Shown here piece by piece: positions 1 to 12,155 of a stretch of 64,000 bases of DNA. The DNA is taken from the NCBI GenBank assembly GCA_004352715.1, contig SCFE01000036.1, positions 347,749 through 411,748 of the forward strand. The letters run 5' to 3'. Each line of letters begins with the position of its first letter. The first letter of the stretch is position 1. This DNA is from Hofstenia miamia (lineage: Eukaryota > Xenacoelomorpha > Acoela). The notes beneath the pieces were generated by a model that was not told the DNA's origin, did not search any database, and saw nothing but the letters and a program-made list of their open reading frames with translations. Made by a program: the position numbers and the translations under genes.

Positions 1-121
1 TAATTCATAATTGCCATAATTTTGAGCGAATTGCTATGAAATATAAACAAGCTTATTTGGAATATAATCAATGTTGCCTTAGTTTGAAATTATGATGTTG
101 ATTGATTTTCCAATACATAAC
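1..121. other. AT-rich flank, no gene
   Basis: No open frame, RNA gene or element end was seen here. It precedes the 316-bp tandem repeat. Confidence 0.4.
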
Positions 122-771
122 TGCAATTGGTTGGCAGTTGTTGTTTAGACCATGACTTGTTGGTCTTGGGCTTCTACATATCGGTATATACTCAAGTGTA
201 TACTTTGTAGGCAGTTTAATCAACTGCTGTTATAAATAACTGACGAAATTTTAATGCGTTGACTAAATTTATGAGTGTAATTGTTTATTATATTTAATGT
301 ACTCTAAAAAATTCACTTAGCCCAAAATTTGGAAAGTTTGCCAAATATTTCGCAAATTCTTGGAAAGTTTGCAAATTATTTGGAAAATTTGCCAAATATT
401 TGGAAAGTTTGCATAAAATTGAGAAAATTTGCATAAATGCAATTGGTTGGCAGTTTATTGTTGTAGTTTAGACCATGACTTGTTGGTCTTGGGTCTCTAC
501 ATCTTTGTATACAATTAAATGTATACTGTGTAGGCAGTTTAATCAACTGCTGTTATAAATAAATAACTGATGAAATTGTAATGCTTTGAATAAATGTATG
601 AGTGTAATTGTTTAATATATTTAATGTACTCTAAAAAATTCACTTAGCCCAAATTTGGAAAGTTTGCCAAACATTTGGCAAATTCTTGGAAAGTTTGCAA
701 ATTATTTGGAAAATTTGCCAAATATTTGGCAAAAGTTTGCATAAAATTGAGAAAATTTGCAAATCCTTTCC
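122..771. repeat. 316-bp tandem repeat with TTTGGCAAA minisatellite
   Basis: Two copies start at 122 and 438, both with TGCAATTGGTTGGCAGT. Each has a unique half (containing GACCATGACTTGTTGGTCTT and a shared block ending CACTTAGCCCAAA) followed by a short minisatellite of variants of TTTGGAAAGTTTGCCAAATA. The copies differ by small indels and substitutions, so this is an old genomic duplication rather than an assembly overlap. The right edge (about 766-850) recurs in inverted orientation at 58282-58371, which shows the unit belongs to a dispersed family. The internal short open frames are by-products of the minisatellite and are not genes. Confidence 0.85.
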
Positions 772-1329
772 AAATATTTGGCAATTTTTTGCCAAATTTA
801 TTTAATTTAATGTAATTTAACGTATGTAGCATTGCAGTATTCAATGCAAGCAGTTAAGAAATATTGAAAAAAGTTTGATATGGACACTTTTATTGGTCTG
901 TACCCTCACATGTAAAGGTGAAGATTTGACCTAACAAATATTCCTGTACCTGAATTACATGAAAATATTAAATTTTTTTTCAATGAGAAATCCGATTTTT
1001 GTAAAAGCATTTAAATTATTCCCAAAGATAATGAGGCAGACAAATCCCCTTAAAAACAACAACTGCCCTGAACTAGTTTGCTTTGTGTATATAAGCTGCT
1101 TGAACCTCATTGAGGTGCTCAGTGTGAAAGTCAGATGTTATCGCATCTTAAAAGGTATTGTAGAAATCATCATAGATTTTGAGAAATTCTTAGCAATATT
1201 ATACGGACTTTCCTGTATTTCAATAATGTCCAATTCTTCGTTCTTTTCTCTATCTTCATTGAAATGACTGAAAAATTCACTTGGTGTTACATGTGAATAC
1301 ATTATATGTAAAACGGTTAGATTTTACCG

Positions 1330-1560
1330 TATTATTACGTGGTGTGCCGGGAGGCTGGGGCGAGTATGGAGAAATCTTTTTCAAAATTGGGTATCCATGG
1401 GCAAAAGTGGAGAAAAACGTCAATTTTAGAGTTTGCCGAGGTTGATCGTTTGATAACATTCATGGCAGTAGGTTCATCTTGATCTGAATTTGATTTGGCC
1501 TGAATACCTCGTGCATATGCCACGCCATTCCATTTCTGATTTTGGCTACCTTTTGTATAC
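1330..1560. other. GC-richer block upstream of LINE, unassigned
   Basis: This stretch is clearly richer in G+C than its surroundings (for example GTGTGCCGGGAGGCTGGGGC near 1342). It is open on the minus strand for 90 codons, without a family I recognise. It lies directly upstream of the CR1-like ORF1 and could be its 5' region or part of another decayed element. Confidence 0.25.
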
Positions 1561-1611
1561 TGCATAAAATATTGGATTTGTAAAAAACTCATAAATTTAT
1601 AATACAATGAA

Positions 1612-2495
1612 ATGAAAACAACCTGCTACACTTGTAAATCTGTAATTTCAAATGAAAATGAATTATTTCAATGTGTGTTCTGCAAAACAAACTTCCATTT
1701 ACTTAAGAAGACGTGTTCCGGTTTCTCTAACGCACAAGGAGATCTAATATTAAAAATCAAAGACCAAATTATTACCTTCTACAATATTTGCTCTGATACG
1801 AAAAGGAAAGAAGATTTTCTTAACTCAGAATTTGAAATGAATGAATTAAATGAGGAACAAAAGGACAAAATGCGTTAATGTTAAAAATCATATCTAAAAT
1901 AGAGAAGTTCAAGGTTGATATAGTTCAATTAAATTTTCAAGTATGCACTTTTTATAATAACATTGAGAATATGTCATCTAAAATCCAACATTATCAAGAG
2001 ACTTTTCTTCAAAAAGAGCTCACAAATGTAAAATAGTTAATTCAAAATTCGAGACCAAAACCAGTGGACGATATTGCTAAAACAGAGAACTTAAAAACAT
2101 CCTCGGATAATACTCTTAAGACTATCAGAGTAACAAATTTACATGAAGCGGAAAAGAATTCAATTGGAAATGACGGCATTGAAATAAAAAATATTTTTAT
2201 CTATTTAGGTGAGAACCATGTAATTGAAAACATTTATCGTTTTAGTAAAAAACTCGAAAACCACACACGCCCAATCATGGTCAAGTTCAAGAATCCCTGG
2301 GCTGTCAAATGCATTTTGTTTAAAGCATACACGTTAAACGAATATCAAGGACCGGTTTTCATAAACAGAGCCTTGAACAAAAATGAGGCTGCAATCGAGA
2401 CGTTATTACTGAAAAATCGATACGAATTCATCCAAAATGGAACTGCAAGACGTCTTATCAAAATCAAAAATTTGGAATTATTTATAACTGGGTGA
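1612..2495 (+). pseudogene. CR1/L2-like LINE ORF1, broken
   Basis: ORF1 of a non-LTR retrotransposon, an RNA-binding chaperone-type protein. The first block (1612-1878) opens with a PHD-like finger: Cys-x2-Cys, then about 12 residues to a second Cys-x2-Cys followed by a His (CYTCK... CVFCKTNFH). A frame change near 1879 leads into a lysine- and glutamine-rich, coiled-coil-like segment (to about 2030). The frame then shifts again into 2064-2495, whose C-terminal half (RPIMVKFKNPWAVKC onward) looks like the RRM-type/C-terminal domain of LINE ORF1 proteins. At least two frame breaks make it non-functional. The endonuclease-RT region follows directly on the same strand. Confidence 0.75.
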
Positions 2496-2559
2496 AAACC
2501 AAGGCCAGCTGACTATCTGTTTCCGAATTCAATGATCATACAAGTTCACGTAAACACAT

Positions 2560-3232
2560 GCAAGAACCCAAGCACCCTGTTCCATCTATTCTGCTTCTTA
2601 ATGCTCGATCACTGAAAAAACATTTTGCCATACCACAGCTTGATTTGGATCTACTTACTTACAAGATTGATATTTGTCTTATAACAGAGACTTAGTTTGA
2701 TGAAAATATATCTGATAATTACGCACGTATCACAGGATATCAATGTATCCAAGTGGACGGATCCAACACCAGCACCACCAAGAAATCCGGCAGAGGTTTG
2801 TGTGCCTACCTTGATGCTGAAATGCAATACTCGATACTCTATAGTGAAGAGAGACCACCCACATCTAACTTTCATTGTGGGGGGGGGGGGGGTGATTTCA
2901 ATCACCTCGACTATCAGAAAATTGCAAGGCGTCGTAACTTTACTATAATTAACAAAGAAGCCATCTGTGTAGGAAAGCTAGTTGAGTTTGTGCTGACCAA
3001 TCACCCACATTACTTCCAGAAAGCGACGAACATAGATACACTCCTGCAATCTGACCATAAAGGTGTTATATGTATAGCCAAAACAAAGATTCATAAAAAT
3101 AGCTACTATGCTAAGTTTCGTGATTTCAAAATGCGCAACATTCAGATTCTGGATCATCAACTAGCTGCCCTTGACTTATCTCCAGTTCTTGACATGTTAA
3201 CTGAAAGTTGTGACAACTCTGTGACACACTAA
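2560..3232 (+). pseudogene. LINE APE-type endonuclease, broken
   Basis: Endonuclease domain of the same LINE, which would nick target DNA. LLLNARSLKKH near 2595 is the usual N-terminal signature. LITET follows near 2675, where the expected Trp is a TAG stop (2693-2695). GRGLCAYL lies near 2795, GDFN at about 2890, and the catalytic Ser-Asp-His as LQSDHKGVI near 3050. A run of 14 G (2879-2892) lies just before GDFN and shifts the frame. The catalytic landmarks are readable but the copy is inactivated by the stop and the shift. Confidence 0.85.
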
Positions 3233-3499
3233 GCAGATATAATCAATAAATGCTCCCTGCTGCCCAAAAAGATACGCCAAAATGTCCAATAGAGACCCGC
3301 TCTACATAACCCCTTTCCTGAAGCATCTATGTAGAAAACGGAACAAATAACTCCGAAAACGAATAAAAGCAAAAGGCATCTGTTCTTGATAAGCAAATAA
3401 AAAGTGATTGTGAAGAACTCAGCTTTGAACGGAAAGAAGGATACAAAACCTGGTGGAACAAATAGAATTCAATAACAGGCAGATTCGAGGAAGAAGAAC

Positions 3500-4293
3500 A
3501 TCTCCTATTAGATGTAAATGAAGTTAATAATTACTTCACAGAAATTTCGAGTGATGCTGGTAATGAGGCGCCACTTCAAGTTGCTTTTGGAACTCCGTTG
3601 CAAGTCAGCCTACGCAGTCTTCTATGACTTAAACAACATCAAGAAAACTGCAAAGGGGCCAGATGGAATTCCGTGGTTTGTGTGGAAGTCAAATGCACAC
3701 ATTTTTGCTCATGTTATTTATCAGATTTTCAATACAAGTTTGAAGATTTCATGTTTTCCACACTTATTGAAAAAGAGCATTTGTTCAACCAATTCCAAAA
3801 TAGAGAAACCCAACCATAGAAGATCTGAGGCCTATATCAATTACCACAAGTGATCGCCCTGTGCTTTGGGCGTATAGTGCAAAGGTTTTTCTTTATGTCC
3901 CATTATGAGAAATGGTTTGAGCCGAATCAATTTGGATTCCGATCTACTTGGTTCAACATCTCCATTGAAAATCTCATTTACGACTACAAACACCAAGGAT
4001 GTGATTATGTTCTCCTTTTTTCCCTTTACCTGTCTAAATCATTTGGTAGGGTGCCTCACAACTGTATTGTATCATGGTATGGTGACTTTCTTAAGAACCG
4101 ATCTCAGTGTGATCAAATAAACAACAAACTGTCAGATGAAACTGCAATAAATTTAGGAGCACAGCAAGGATACGTATCTGGTCCAACACTTTTTAATTCC
4201 ACAACAAATAAACTCCGGGTACTAACGAATCTCTCAACCATAGCGGTCTTGATCAAGTTTGCCGATGATAAATACCCACTGTGCGCATTTTAA
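3500..4293 (+). pseudogene. LINE reverse transcriptase, broken
   Basis: Reverse transcriptase of the 1612-4293 element. Visible landmarks are KGPDGIPWFVWK near 3655, FEPNQFGFR near 3915 (the usual QFGFR motif), LYLSKSFGRVPHN near 4030 (the first catalytic Asp of the AFD motif is lost), GAQQGYVSGPTLF near 4160 (normally GxxQGSxLGPLLF) and FADDKYPLCA near 4260 (the FADD catalytic pair is kept). Several frame changes occur (for example near 3850). Family comparison points to the CR1/L2/jockey group. The RT ends soon after FADD, so the thumb is missing or diverged. Confidence 0.85.
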
Positions 4294-4317
4294 AAATGTG
4301 AGCTATTCCTGAAATAT

Positions 4318-4336
4318 TTGTTGTTGTTGTTGTTGT
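4318..4336 (+). repeat. (TTG)6 microsatellite at LINE 3' side
   Basis: Six TTG units lie 25 bp after the last readable RT codon. CR1-type LINEs often end in short tandem repeats, so this may mark the 3' end of the element at 1612-4293, but no target duplication was found to prove it. Confidence 0.6.
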
Positions 4337-4339
4337 AAC

Positions 4340-5768
4340 CATTTATTTAACCATGGTAGTCCGTTGGACATAACATAAACATATAATTACAAATTAGGAT
4401 CTATTGCTTCGAGTCCATATTATAACAACTATTCTGAAAGGTAACCAAAAGTTTTCTTATAAATGTATATATGCTTTGAATTTATTAGGCAACTCAAATA
4501 TTACAAAGATGAACTGCTTGCCATCAGGCACGTTCTACATTACATTTTTTATCATGCAAATATGACAGATTATATTTTGTCTACATTTCTGTAACTCTGC
4601 TCGCATGAAATTGTTTTTCTCTCCAATATTTACATAACTTTGATTAACAAGGAGTTATGACATTTTTTAACCCAAAGAAACTCTCTGATTTTTAACAGAC
4701 GTGTTTATCAGTTCTTTTCACTTGTGTAATTATGAGTTCTCCTTTGACTTGCAAGACACATAGGGATATATTATCTTGTAAATCTAATATAACAACTTCA
4801 AAATCAGACGCGCATACAAGACCTTAGTGCATAGTAAAAGCATTATATCATGTTTATCAACATAACATTGCATTTCGAAAGCTAACACATATTTTTTTGC
4901 AAAATAATAGAAAATATCAATTAAAAATAAATTATTATTATATTTGCCTACTAAGGATCTTTTTCGAAGGAAAATGTAATTTTAAAATTTTAGAATTTGA
5001 AAAACACAATTATTTGCAAATACACCACGTAACTATATTGTCACCCATGAAAAATTTGAATGGATTCGGAAAAAGTAATCTATCTAGGAATATTAAATTA
5101 ATTTAGTAAATTGCTTTAAACATTAAATGTTTGTATAAAAATTGATAAGTGCATGAATAGTAAAACTTAATTATGAATGTAGTTAAATTTTGATATTTTG
5201 TAAAGAAAAAAATTAAATCTAAAGATTTCCGGAACAAGTATGAGAGGAATATCAATTTTTCATAACCGAATTTGAAAATTTTTGGTTTTTAGTACGAAAT
5301 GTTTAAATGTCATGAGAAATACATTAATCATGCATTGCAGGAGTGTCTACATTGGCAATCAAAGTAAGAAACCAACAATTTGAATTGAATCAATTGTAAA
5401 TTAAGAAAGGTTAGAAAAAACGATTCCATGGTAATGGTGTATGTATGAACATATATAATTTCCTCCGAACTTCAGGTGAACAAACTTCGATTATAACCAA
5501 ATGTTGCTTTCTGATAAGTGTTCTAATTTCTATTTTTGTTGAAGAAATTACATTTAAATTACAAATATTCATTAATTATAGCTTCTAGACCTCAGCATAA
5601 AGATTCCCCCCTTTCCTACTATCTTTAAATTTTAAAAAACAAAACAATGAAAACAACTTTTATTTCTATAAACTTAAGTGCTAAAATAGTCTATTTATTA
5701 CAAAATTTATTTATAAAATATACAAAACTATTGACAGATGATTCAATTTTGACATTTGTATATGTAGT
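4340..5768. other. AT-rich noncoding stretch
   Basis: No convincing open frame, splice-bounded exon, RNA gene or transposon end was seen between the LINE and the (TA)n tract. The short open frames are what is expected by chance at this composition. Confidence 0.5.
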
Positions 5769-5945
5769 ATATATATATATATANNNNNNNNNNNNNNNNN
5801 NNNNNNNNNNNNNNNNNNNNNNNNNNNNNNNNNNNNNNNNNNNNNNNNNNNNNNNNNNNNNNNNNNNNNNNNNNNNNNNNNNNNNNNNNNNNNNNNNNNN
5901 NNNNNNNNNNNNNNNNNNNNNNNNNNNNNNNNNNNNNNNNNNNNN

Positions 5946-5976
<31 letters not shown>
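5769..5976. repeat. (TA)n microsatellite containing assembly gap
   Basis: Alternating TA flanks a run of 162 N (5784-5945). The true tract length is unknown. Long Tyr-Ile runs translated from this interval are artefacts. Confidence 0.95.
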
Positions 5977-5978
<2 letters not shown>

Positions 5979-6384
5979 TTCACTTACTTATTAAATTTTA
6001 TTTTTTCCCAAATCATTAATATTTGCCCATGCTTTAATTGACAGGATTTAACGATTGTATTCTAAGGAATATTTATGGCTACTGGCTGAGGACTGAACTA
6101 ATGAAATGAATGACCTCGATTGAAACACGAAATCCAATTAATGGAATATTTTGAATACGGCAAAACCACTTAAATCCTCTCTACAAATTAATTGATTTGA
6201 GAAATAAATTATTTAGTGATAATATTAATAATAACAATTGCATATTTTAAACTTATTTAACTCAACATATAATATGCGTATGTCAAATGTACTAGTGACC
6301 CTGTTTTATGTTGGCGCAAAAATCTAGGTATTCACTACCTATAAATTGAAAGAATCAAATGCCCTGTCTTTCCATCGTTTCAAT

Positions 6385-6583
6385 CTACAGTTCTTGGCTA
6401 GTGGAGACGTCATCTTCCATCATTACTATATGCATGTCCGCGATTTCTAGTGATGTGTGCGCAAGGTCATCGGGCGACTCGCTAATTGACATTGCTTCTG
6501 AGTTACCGCAATCTCTTACTTCAGGAATCGCCTCTGAATTGTTATTAGAAGTGTTTGGAGTAACCATTGTAACTTCACTATTC
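6385..6583 (-). CDS. Terminal coding exon of unknown gene (exon C)
   Basis: Read on the minus strand, an acceptor (CACTTTTAG, then G) is followed by 66 codons to a TAG stop at 6387-6385. The exon starts with a single G that completes a codon (phase 2), and the donor of the exon at 21071-20920 leaves exactly two bases (AC), so the two join in frame as ACG (Thr). The encoded tail is polar and acidic, rich in Ser, Asn, Asp and Glu (for example SISESPDDLAH, MMEDDVSTSQEL-stop), with no membrane segment, which is typical of a disordered C-terminus. Base composition is near 45% G+C, well above its surroundings. The protein family is not recognised. A single-exon start at the internal Met (codon at 6567) is possible but less likely, given the clean phase match. 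Confidence 0.55.
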
Positions 6584-7055
6584 CTAAAAGTGATCGTAAT
6601 GATATAAGTGAAAAAGTTTAATTTTGTGTGAAATTAATCCATACATTAAATGTGTATGTTTGTATATAAAAAATTTCAAATTGTATAGTGAGTTTTTGTG
6701 CACTCTAAGTTTGTTACGAAACATTTGTACTCGATCTAAATTCATAAAAATATATCAAAGCTCAATAAGATTCCTCATTGAATATGCATGCCCACTTGCT
6801 ATGTATTTTCAATTAGCTTAACAAATATGGTAGAAATAATAAAAAGAAGAGTGCCAAAAATCATCAACTATGAATATGAATTTATTAAATAAACAATAAG
6901 AAGGAAATTATCCATGAATTTAATTAGGTATGCATTAAAATAAGGTCATGCTTGTGATAAAAAATAAGGTTCATCTAGTTCTTGAAAAAAATCAGAACTG
7001 AAAGCAAACTCATTATTTTTATAGGAGTCATAAATCTCAGGTTTTTTCAAGCATA

Positions 7056-7056
<1 letters not shown>

Positions 7057-7089
<33 letters not shown>

Positions 7090-7204
7090 NNNNNNNNNNN
7101 NNNNNNNNNNNNNNNNNNNNNNNNNNNNNNNNNNNNNNNNNNNNNNNNNNNNNNNNNNNNNNNNNNNNNNNNNNNNNNNNNNNNNNNNNNNNNNNNNNNN
7201 NNNN
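7057..7204. repeat. (TA)n microsatellite with assembly gap
   Basis: A TA tract of about 33 bp runs into 115 N (7090-7204). The right side re-enters unique sequence directly. Confidence 0.95.
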
Positions 7205-7368
7205 TCTACATACGGATTTATATAACACTAAAGGTAATGATTCTAGCAGCATATGCTTAAGCTGGGCTATACTTAAGGCAACTAGAGGTAGGCTTTTATG
7301 CATAAGTCTTATTTCAATGAATTTAATGCAGCTTCAATTAGTCAATTGGCCAATTAAAAGGCTACAGC

Positions 7369-8430
7369 TTTTTTTTTAATAATTCACAATTGACATAATA
7401 TCGCGCCCATAGGGCATTGATATAAATAATAACAGATATCTACACATAGTCAATTGATTTAGTACATAAAATTCTGCAATTTTTGATGACACAGTAACCA
7501 CAGAGCGGCTTTAAAGGTATTGCATGCATGTAGCGGAATTTTTAAGAAATTTAGAAGTTTGACAGCAGCCATAAATTGGGATTTATACATAAAGCGCGAT
7601 GTTGGGTACAGGACACCTGGGAGTGACAAAGTGGGATAACGCGTCGTCTGGTAGACCTAACCTCGGGTCTAAATGGACGTAATGAGTATGGAGCCAGGTA
7701 ATTCCAAAGTTTATATCCGATGCAGGCCAAAGCAAAGCTGCGCCTAGTTCGTAGCAGTACTAGATCCAAATCTGCATATTCAGCGGGTGAGACTGGATGG
7801 CAATAATAAAGACCCAATATAATACTGATTGCACGTCGTTGAAGTTTTTCCAGTTTTTCTTCTAGACTTTTTGGCAGAGCAGTCCAGACTGGACTAGCGT
7901 ATTCAAAATAAGGTTTTACAAATTTAATATAAAGTAACGCCAGGATATTTCTATTAGACACATAGTAGCTCATCCGTCGCAGTAAAAATAGCTGTTTTGC
8001 TACATTTCGGCAAATCAAGGAAACATTGGCGTCGAACTTCATGTCAGCAGAAATAATAAATCCCAAGTGTTTGTGATGATCGATAAATTCAATTGGCGCA
8101 GAATCAAAAAAAGCTGTGGTCTTTGATGCGTTGAAAGTCATTCACCATGTCACTGCCCAATCCTTGACCATATCGAGCTGTTTATTTTGATATGATATAA
8201 TATCATCAACTTGTGCAGTACAGAACAGCATGGTGTCTGCAGCATACACAAAAACATCAGAGTCAGGTTCATTCAAACAATGTTTGAGGATGCAGTCCGA
8301 AAGATCATTAATGAAAAGCAGAAAGAGGGTCTTTGCCAGGACACCACCCTGTGGGATTCCAGAAGTAACTGGTAGGAGAGATGAAATGCAGCCTTGTATT
8401 TTCACAGTGATAAAACATTTTTTCAATTCT
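7369..8430 (-). pseudogene. 5'-truncated CR1/jockey-like LINE reverse transcriptase
   Basis: On the minus strand 8426-7551 is a single frame of about 290 codons with one nonsense codon (TGA at 8144-8142, between VTW and MTFNASKT). It carries GIPQGGVLA (RT motif with the QG pair), YAADTMLF (a degenerate YADD catalytic box, one Asp replaced by Ala), the LGFIIS motif, an RxxxLLYxxFVKPYFEYASPVW block and KLEKLQRRAISIILG of the thumb and connection region. The N-terminal half of the RT and the endonuclease are absent, typical 5' truncation on insertion. The 3' untranslated region runs to a stretch of ten T at 7369-7378 (a short poly-A tail on the minus strand). The frame is better preserved than the other LINEs here, suggesting a younger insertion. 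Confidence 0.9.
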
Positions 8431-8543
8431 TTTTTTTCATAAAATCTTTAATTATAGTAATATGTTGAAAGCAAATATGTTTTTCACTTTCATGTATATT
8501 GGTCCGTTGTAACGTTATTTGTGAATTTTTTTATATCAGACCA

Positions 8544-8544
8544 A

Positions 8545-8590
<46 letters not shown>

Positions 8591-8627
8591 TATATGTATA
8601 TATACATATATACATATACATAATATG
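8544..8627. repeat. TA-rich microsatellite, imperfect
   Basis: Alternating TA with interruptions (TATATG, ATACATATA). Confidence 0.9.
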
Positions 8628-9566
8628 CATTACAATTTTCTAATAAATTCAAGATCCTAGTCAACAAAAATACTCAGCATGTTGGAGGTATAAAATGGCA
8701 AACATAAAAACATATGTTTTAGCCTACTAATAAATTTCCCTAATCTTAATTATTAACTAAACAATTTTTCATTATAATATTACTAATTGCTTTGCTAGTA
8801 ATGTATTATCATCATTGGGGAGATGTTAAGAAAAGCATTAAAATTTAATGTTTAAAAAATCTCTATTATTTGTGCGTATTCTGTGCTATTTTTTGTGTAT
8901 ATTTTATGTATAATAAATGTTTATTAATTCATTTATTTATCCATGCATGTCGAAGACTATGATACTAAATACAATATTTTTGGCAGATGAGAAACTCTTT
9001 AAATTTTAAAGAACTGTTCTACGGACTACTTAAATGTATAAAAATTTCACAATATCTTTTAGTTAAAAGCAACAAAACTCACAAAAACAAAAGAATGTCG
9101 TTAAATTATCAAGATGGAAAACTTGATTGAGATTTTTTAAGAAATCCTTTAAATCTATTTTCTATGCACCATCCCGATTCCCTACATTTTCTTAATTGAA
9201 ATGCAAAAATAATGTTTAATTATCAAGGAAGCGTATGCAAATATATATTTTATAATATTGTCCAAAATCTTGAGACCTACTTCATTACTGAAAAATCGAA
9301 GGTAATATTTAATTTCCGGTTGTTTTTTGTTATCAAAGTCAACTATTTGGTTTGCAGTAAAGTTCAAAAGATCTAAAATTTAACATAATCGAAAACTTTA
9401 GCATCACATCGTTTTTTGAATAAATAACCAGCTTTGATGAATATAGAAAAGCTGCTTATGCTAAGATTCAACATATGATAAAACTTTAATTAGCTCAGGG
9501 ACCAGGGTCGCAATGTTTCAATAGAAAGTTATACTAGAAAATAATTTTATTCTTAAATAATGAACT

Positions 9567-10392
9567 ATATATATATATATATATNNNNNNNNNNNNNNNN
9601 NNNNNNNNNNNNNNNNNNNNNNNNNNNNNNNNNNNNNNNNNNNNNNNNNNNNNNNNNNNNNNNNNNNNNNNNNNNNNNNNNNNNNNNNNNNNNNNNNNNN
9701 NNNNNNNNNNNNNNNNNNNNNNNNNNNNNNNNNNNNNNNNNNNNNNNNNNNNNNNNNNNNNNNNNNNNNNNNNNNNNNNNNNNNNNNNNNNNNNNNNNNN
9801 NNNNNNNNNNNNNNNNNNNNNNNNNNNNNNNNNNNNNNNNNNNNNNNNNNNNNNNNNNNNNNNNNNNNNNNNNNNNNNNNNNNNNNNNNNNNNNNNNNNN
9901 NNNNNNNNNNNNNNNNNNNNNNNNNNNNNNNNNNNNNNNNNNNNNNNNNNNNNNNNNNNNNNNNNNNNNNNNNNNNNNNNNNNNNNNNNNNNNNNNNNNN
10001 NNNNNNNNNNNNNNNNNNNNNNNNNNNNNNNNNNNNNNNNNNNNNNNNNNNNNNNNNNNNNNNNNNNNNNNNNNNNNNNNNNNNNNNNNNNNNNNNNNNN
10101 NNNNNNNNNNNNNNNNNNNNNNNNNNNNNNNNNNNNNNNNNNNNNNNNNNNNNNNNNNNNNNNNNNNNNNNNNNNNNNNNNNNNNNNNNNNNNNNNNNNN
10201 NNNNNNNNNNNNNNNNNNNNNNNNNNNNNNNNNNNNNNNNNNNNNNNNNNNNNNNNNNNNNNNNNNNNNNNNNNNNNNNNNNNNNNNNNNNNNNNNNNNN
10301 NNNNNNNNNNNNNNNNNNNNNNNNNNNNNNNNNNNNNNNNNNNNNNNNNNNNNNNNNNNNNNNNNNNNNNNNNNNTATATATATATATATAT
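9567..10392. repeat. (TA)n tract around 791-base assembly gap
   Basis: TA repeats border both sides of the N run 9585-10375. Whether all of the missing sequence is microsatellite or hides other sequence cannot be judged. Confidence 0.9.
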
Positions 10393-11770
10393 TTTTATAG
10401 TGTTCATTTTGATTTTATTAAACATTGACATTACACTGATTCCATTATTTACAAAATAGCATACCAAAAGAACAATAGAAATGGAAAGAATTTCCGGCTT
10501 ATGTAAATTTTAGCAATTTAAATCTAAAATCAAATACCAAGCGCCTTTGTATGAAAGATTTAGTCGGCACATTACTGAATCTATAATTAACTGGTAGAAA
10601 GCGTTTCCCTGTCTTTTGGGAAGCCTGCAAATGACAATCCCATGGAAATCACATGGAAGAAAGCAGTATAGGAAAACATATTATTACCGAACAGTTTATC
10701 TTTTAATGTAAACCCTAAAGCTTATCAACATAAAACGACTTTGAAAATTTTGTTGAGAGCTTTTGAAATGCAAAGCATAAGTTTTTCTTGAAAACAAATG
10801 CTGTGTTTCCGAAATAGTAAAAACAATGAAATGAAACAAAACTCTAATTTTTTAAATGGCAAAATCTATACATTTCATGGATGATTTCAATTGCGAATTA
10901 AATTTCGCTATTGCAAAAGCCTTTTTTGTTCTGGTTGAAATTCTATCAATTAACATTGTTTCAGGCTTTTGCCGTTCAAGATTTGCTGTATTCCTACTCT
11001 AACAGAATTTTTCGAAATATCAGAAATAATTTAATCAATCAATCTCCTCAATTAATTTGTATTCCTGCAAATTAAGAACTAGTTCCTGTTGAAAATAAGA
11101 AATTTCCAAATATTGAATGTCGTATCAATGTTTTTATTTGAAATTGTATGGGAATTAGAGCAAACTTGTTTCATCGTGTAAATAAACTCCATGAAGAGCT
11201 AAGAAAAGAAATTCCTTCCTAAATTATTTTAGGATAGCCTTGACAGACGCAAATAAAAAACAGCAACAAAAGATATATTAGAGGGAATTGTCTCTTGGCG
11301 AGGTAATTGTCTTCAATTTACGCAGACTTTGTGTTATTTTGTAGTCATTATTAAAATTGTTTATCAAATAAACGCAATTTAACATCATAATGAAATTACT
11401 GATTTGTGAACTTAACTCGAAGGCGATAATAATTCGTGTAATATAAGATTGAAAAATGCTGCTTTGCTTAAACTTAACATCATTGCGAGTACTAACACAC
11501 AACATTGCTCTTTTGAATATGTTTTTGTAAATTATTACGCCTATGCTGATAATAATCTGTGCTCTAAAAAGATTTTTTTTACTGAAGTCATGTTTAATTT
11601 AGAATATGTTTTTGTACTAAACAGGGATCCAACATGATTAATCGTCAACGCGATGCTTATGCATTCAGTTGTCATTTTCGGTTTGATCTTATCTATGGCC
11701 ACTATTCTTGTGTCATATGTTTTACAAAAGAAAACCTTAACACCGGATATAGAGAAAAGCGTGATGATTA

Positions 11771-11994
11771 GGCCACTTTTAAACTAGTGAGTGGTTCAAA
11801 AGTGATCTATCACATTTTAATTGAATCGCACGTCCAACAACCCGAGATAATTAGCGATGTGACGATCACGAAGAAATCGTGCGCGTTCGATTTCCTGTGA
11901 TCGTCACATTGCTAATTATCTCGGGTGGTTAGACATGCAATTCTTTCAAATGTGATAGATGACTTTTAAAACAATCACTAGTCTAACCGTGGCC
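11771..11994. mobile_element. PIF/Harbinger-like foldback MITE
   Basis: A 224-bp near-perfect inverted repeat: the left arm begins GGCCAC and the right arm ends GTGGCC, with arms about 105 bp long matching at roughly 85% (for example CCCGAGATAATTAGC in both). The arms meet around GTGCGC near 11882. It is flanked by TTA at 11768-11770 and 11995-11997; a 3-bp TWA duplication is the mark of PIF/Harbinger elements. No coding capacity. Removing it with one TTA restores an open frame of the interrupted hAT transposase remnant, which fixes the order of events. Confidence 0.85.
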
Positions 11995-12001
11995 TTAGGC
12001 A

Positions 12002-12155
12002 TCTAACATACCTAGGAAGCGTCGAATGTCGCCTAATTCTATATATAATGATCCTCGATTTTATCACGCCAACCTCTAATCAGGTTAAGAGATTGTTCAG
12101 GAAAGCTGGTTATGCTCTATCTGATTACCAAATCGTTTATTACCCCTCAACTTAG
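12002..12155 (+). pseudogene. hAT transposase C-terminal (dimerisation) remnant
   Basis: The frame contains FITPTSNQVKRLFRKAGYAL, matching the conserved hAT C-terminal dimerisation signature (P-[AT]-[ST]-S-x-x-S-E-R-x-F-S-x-A-G), followed by SDYQIVYY and a stop TAG at 12153-12155. The Ser-Glu of SER is replaced, so the residue is decayed. The frame is open upstream into 11690-11770 once the MITE is skipped. It lies inside the hAT ends at 11622 and 12399. Confidence 0.75.

Noticed and set aside
9560-10467. Long open frames of about 300 codons on both strands
   Set aside because: They consist of translated N and (TA)n; the same applies to frames across 5647-5994, 7058-7303, 14815-15225, 15450-15764, 47308-47848 and 49211-50165.
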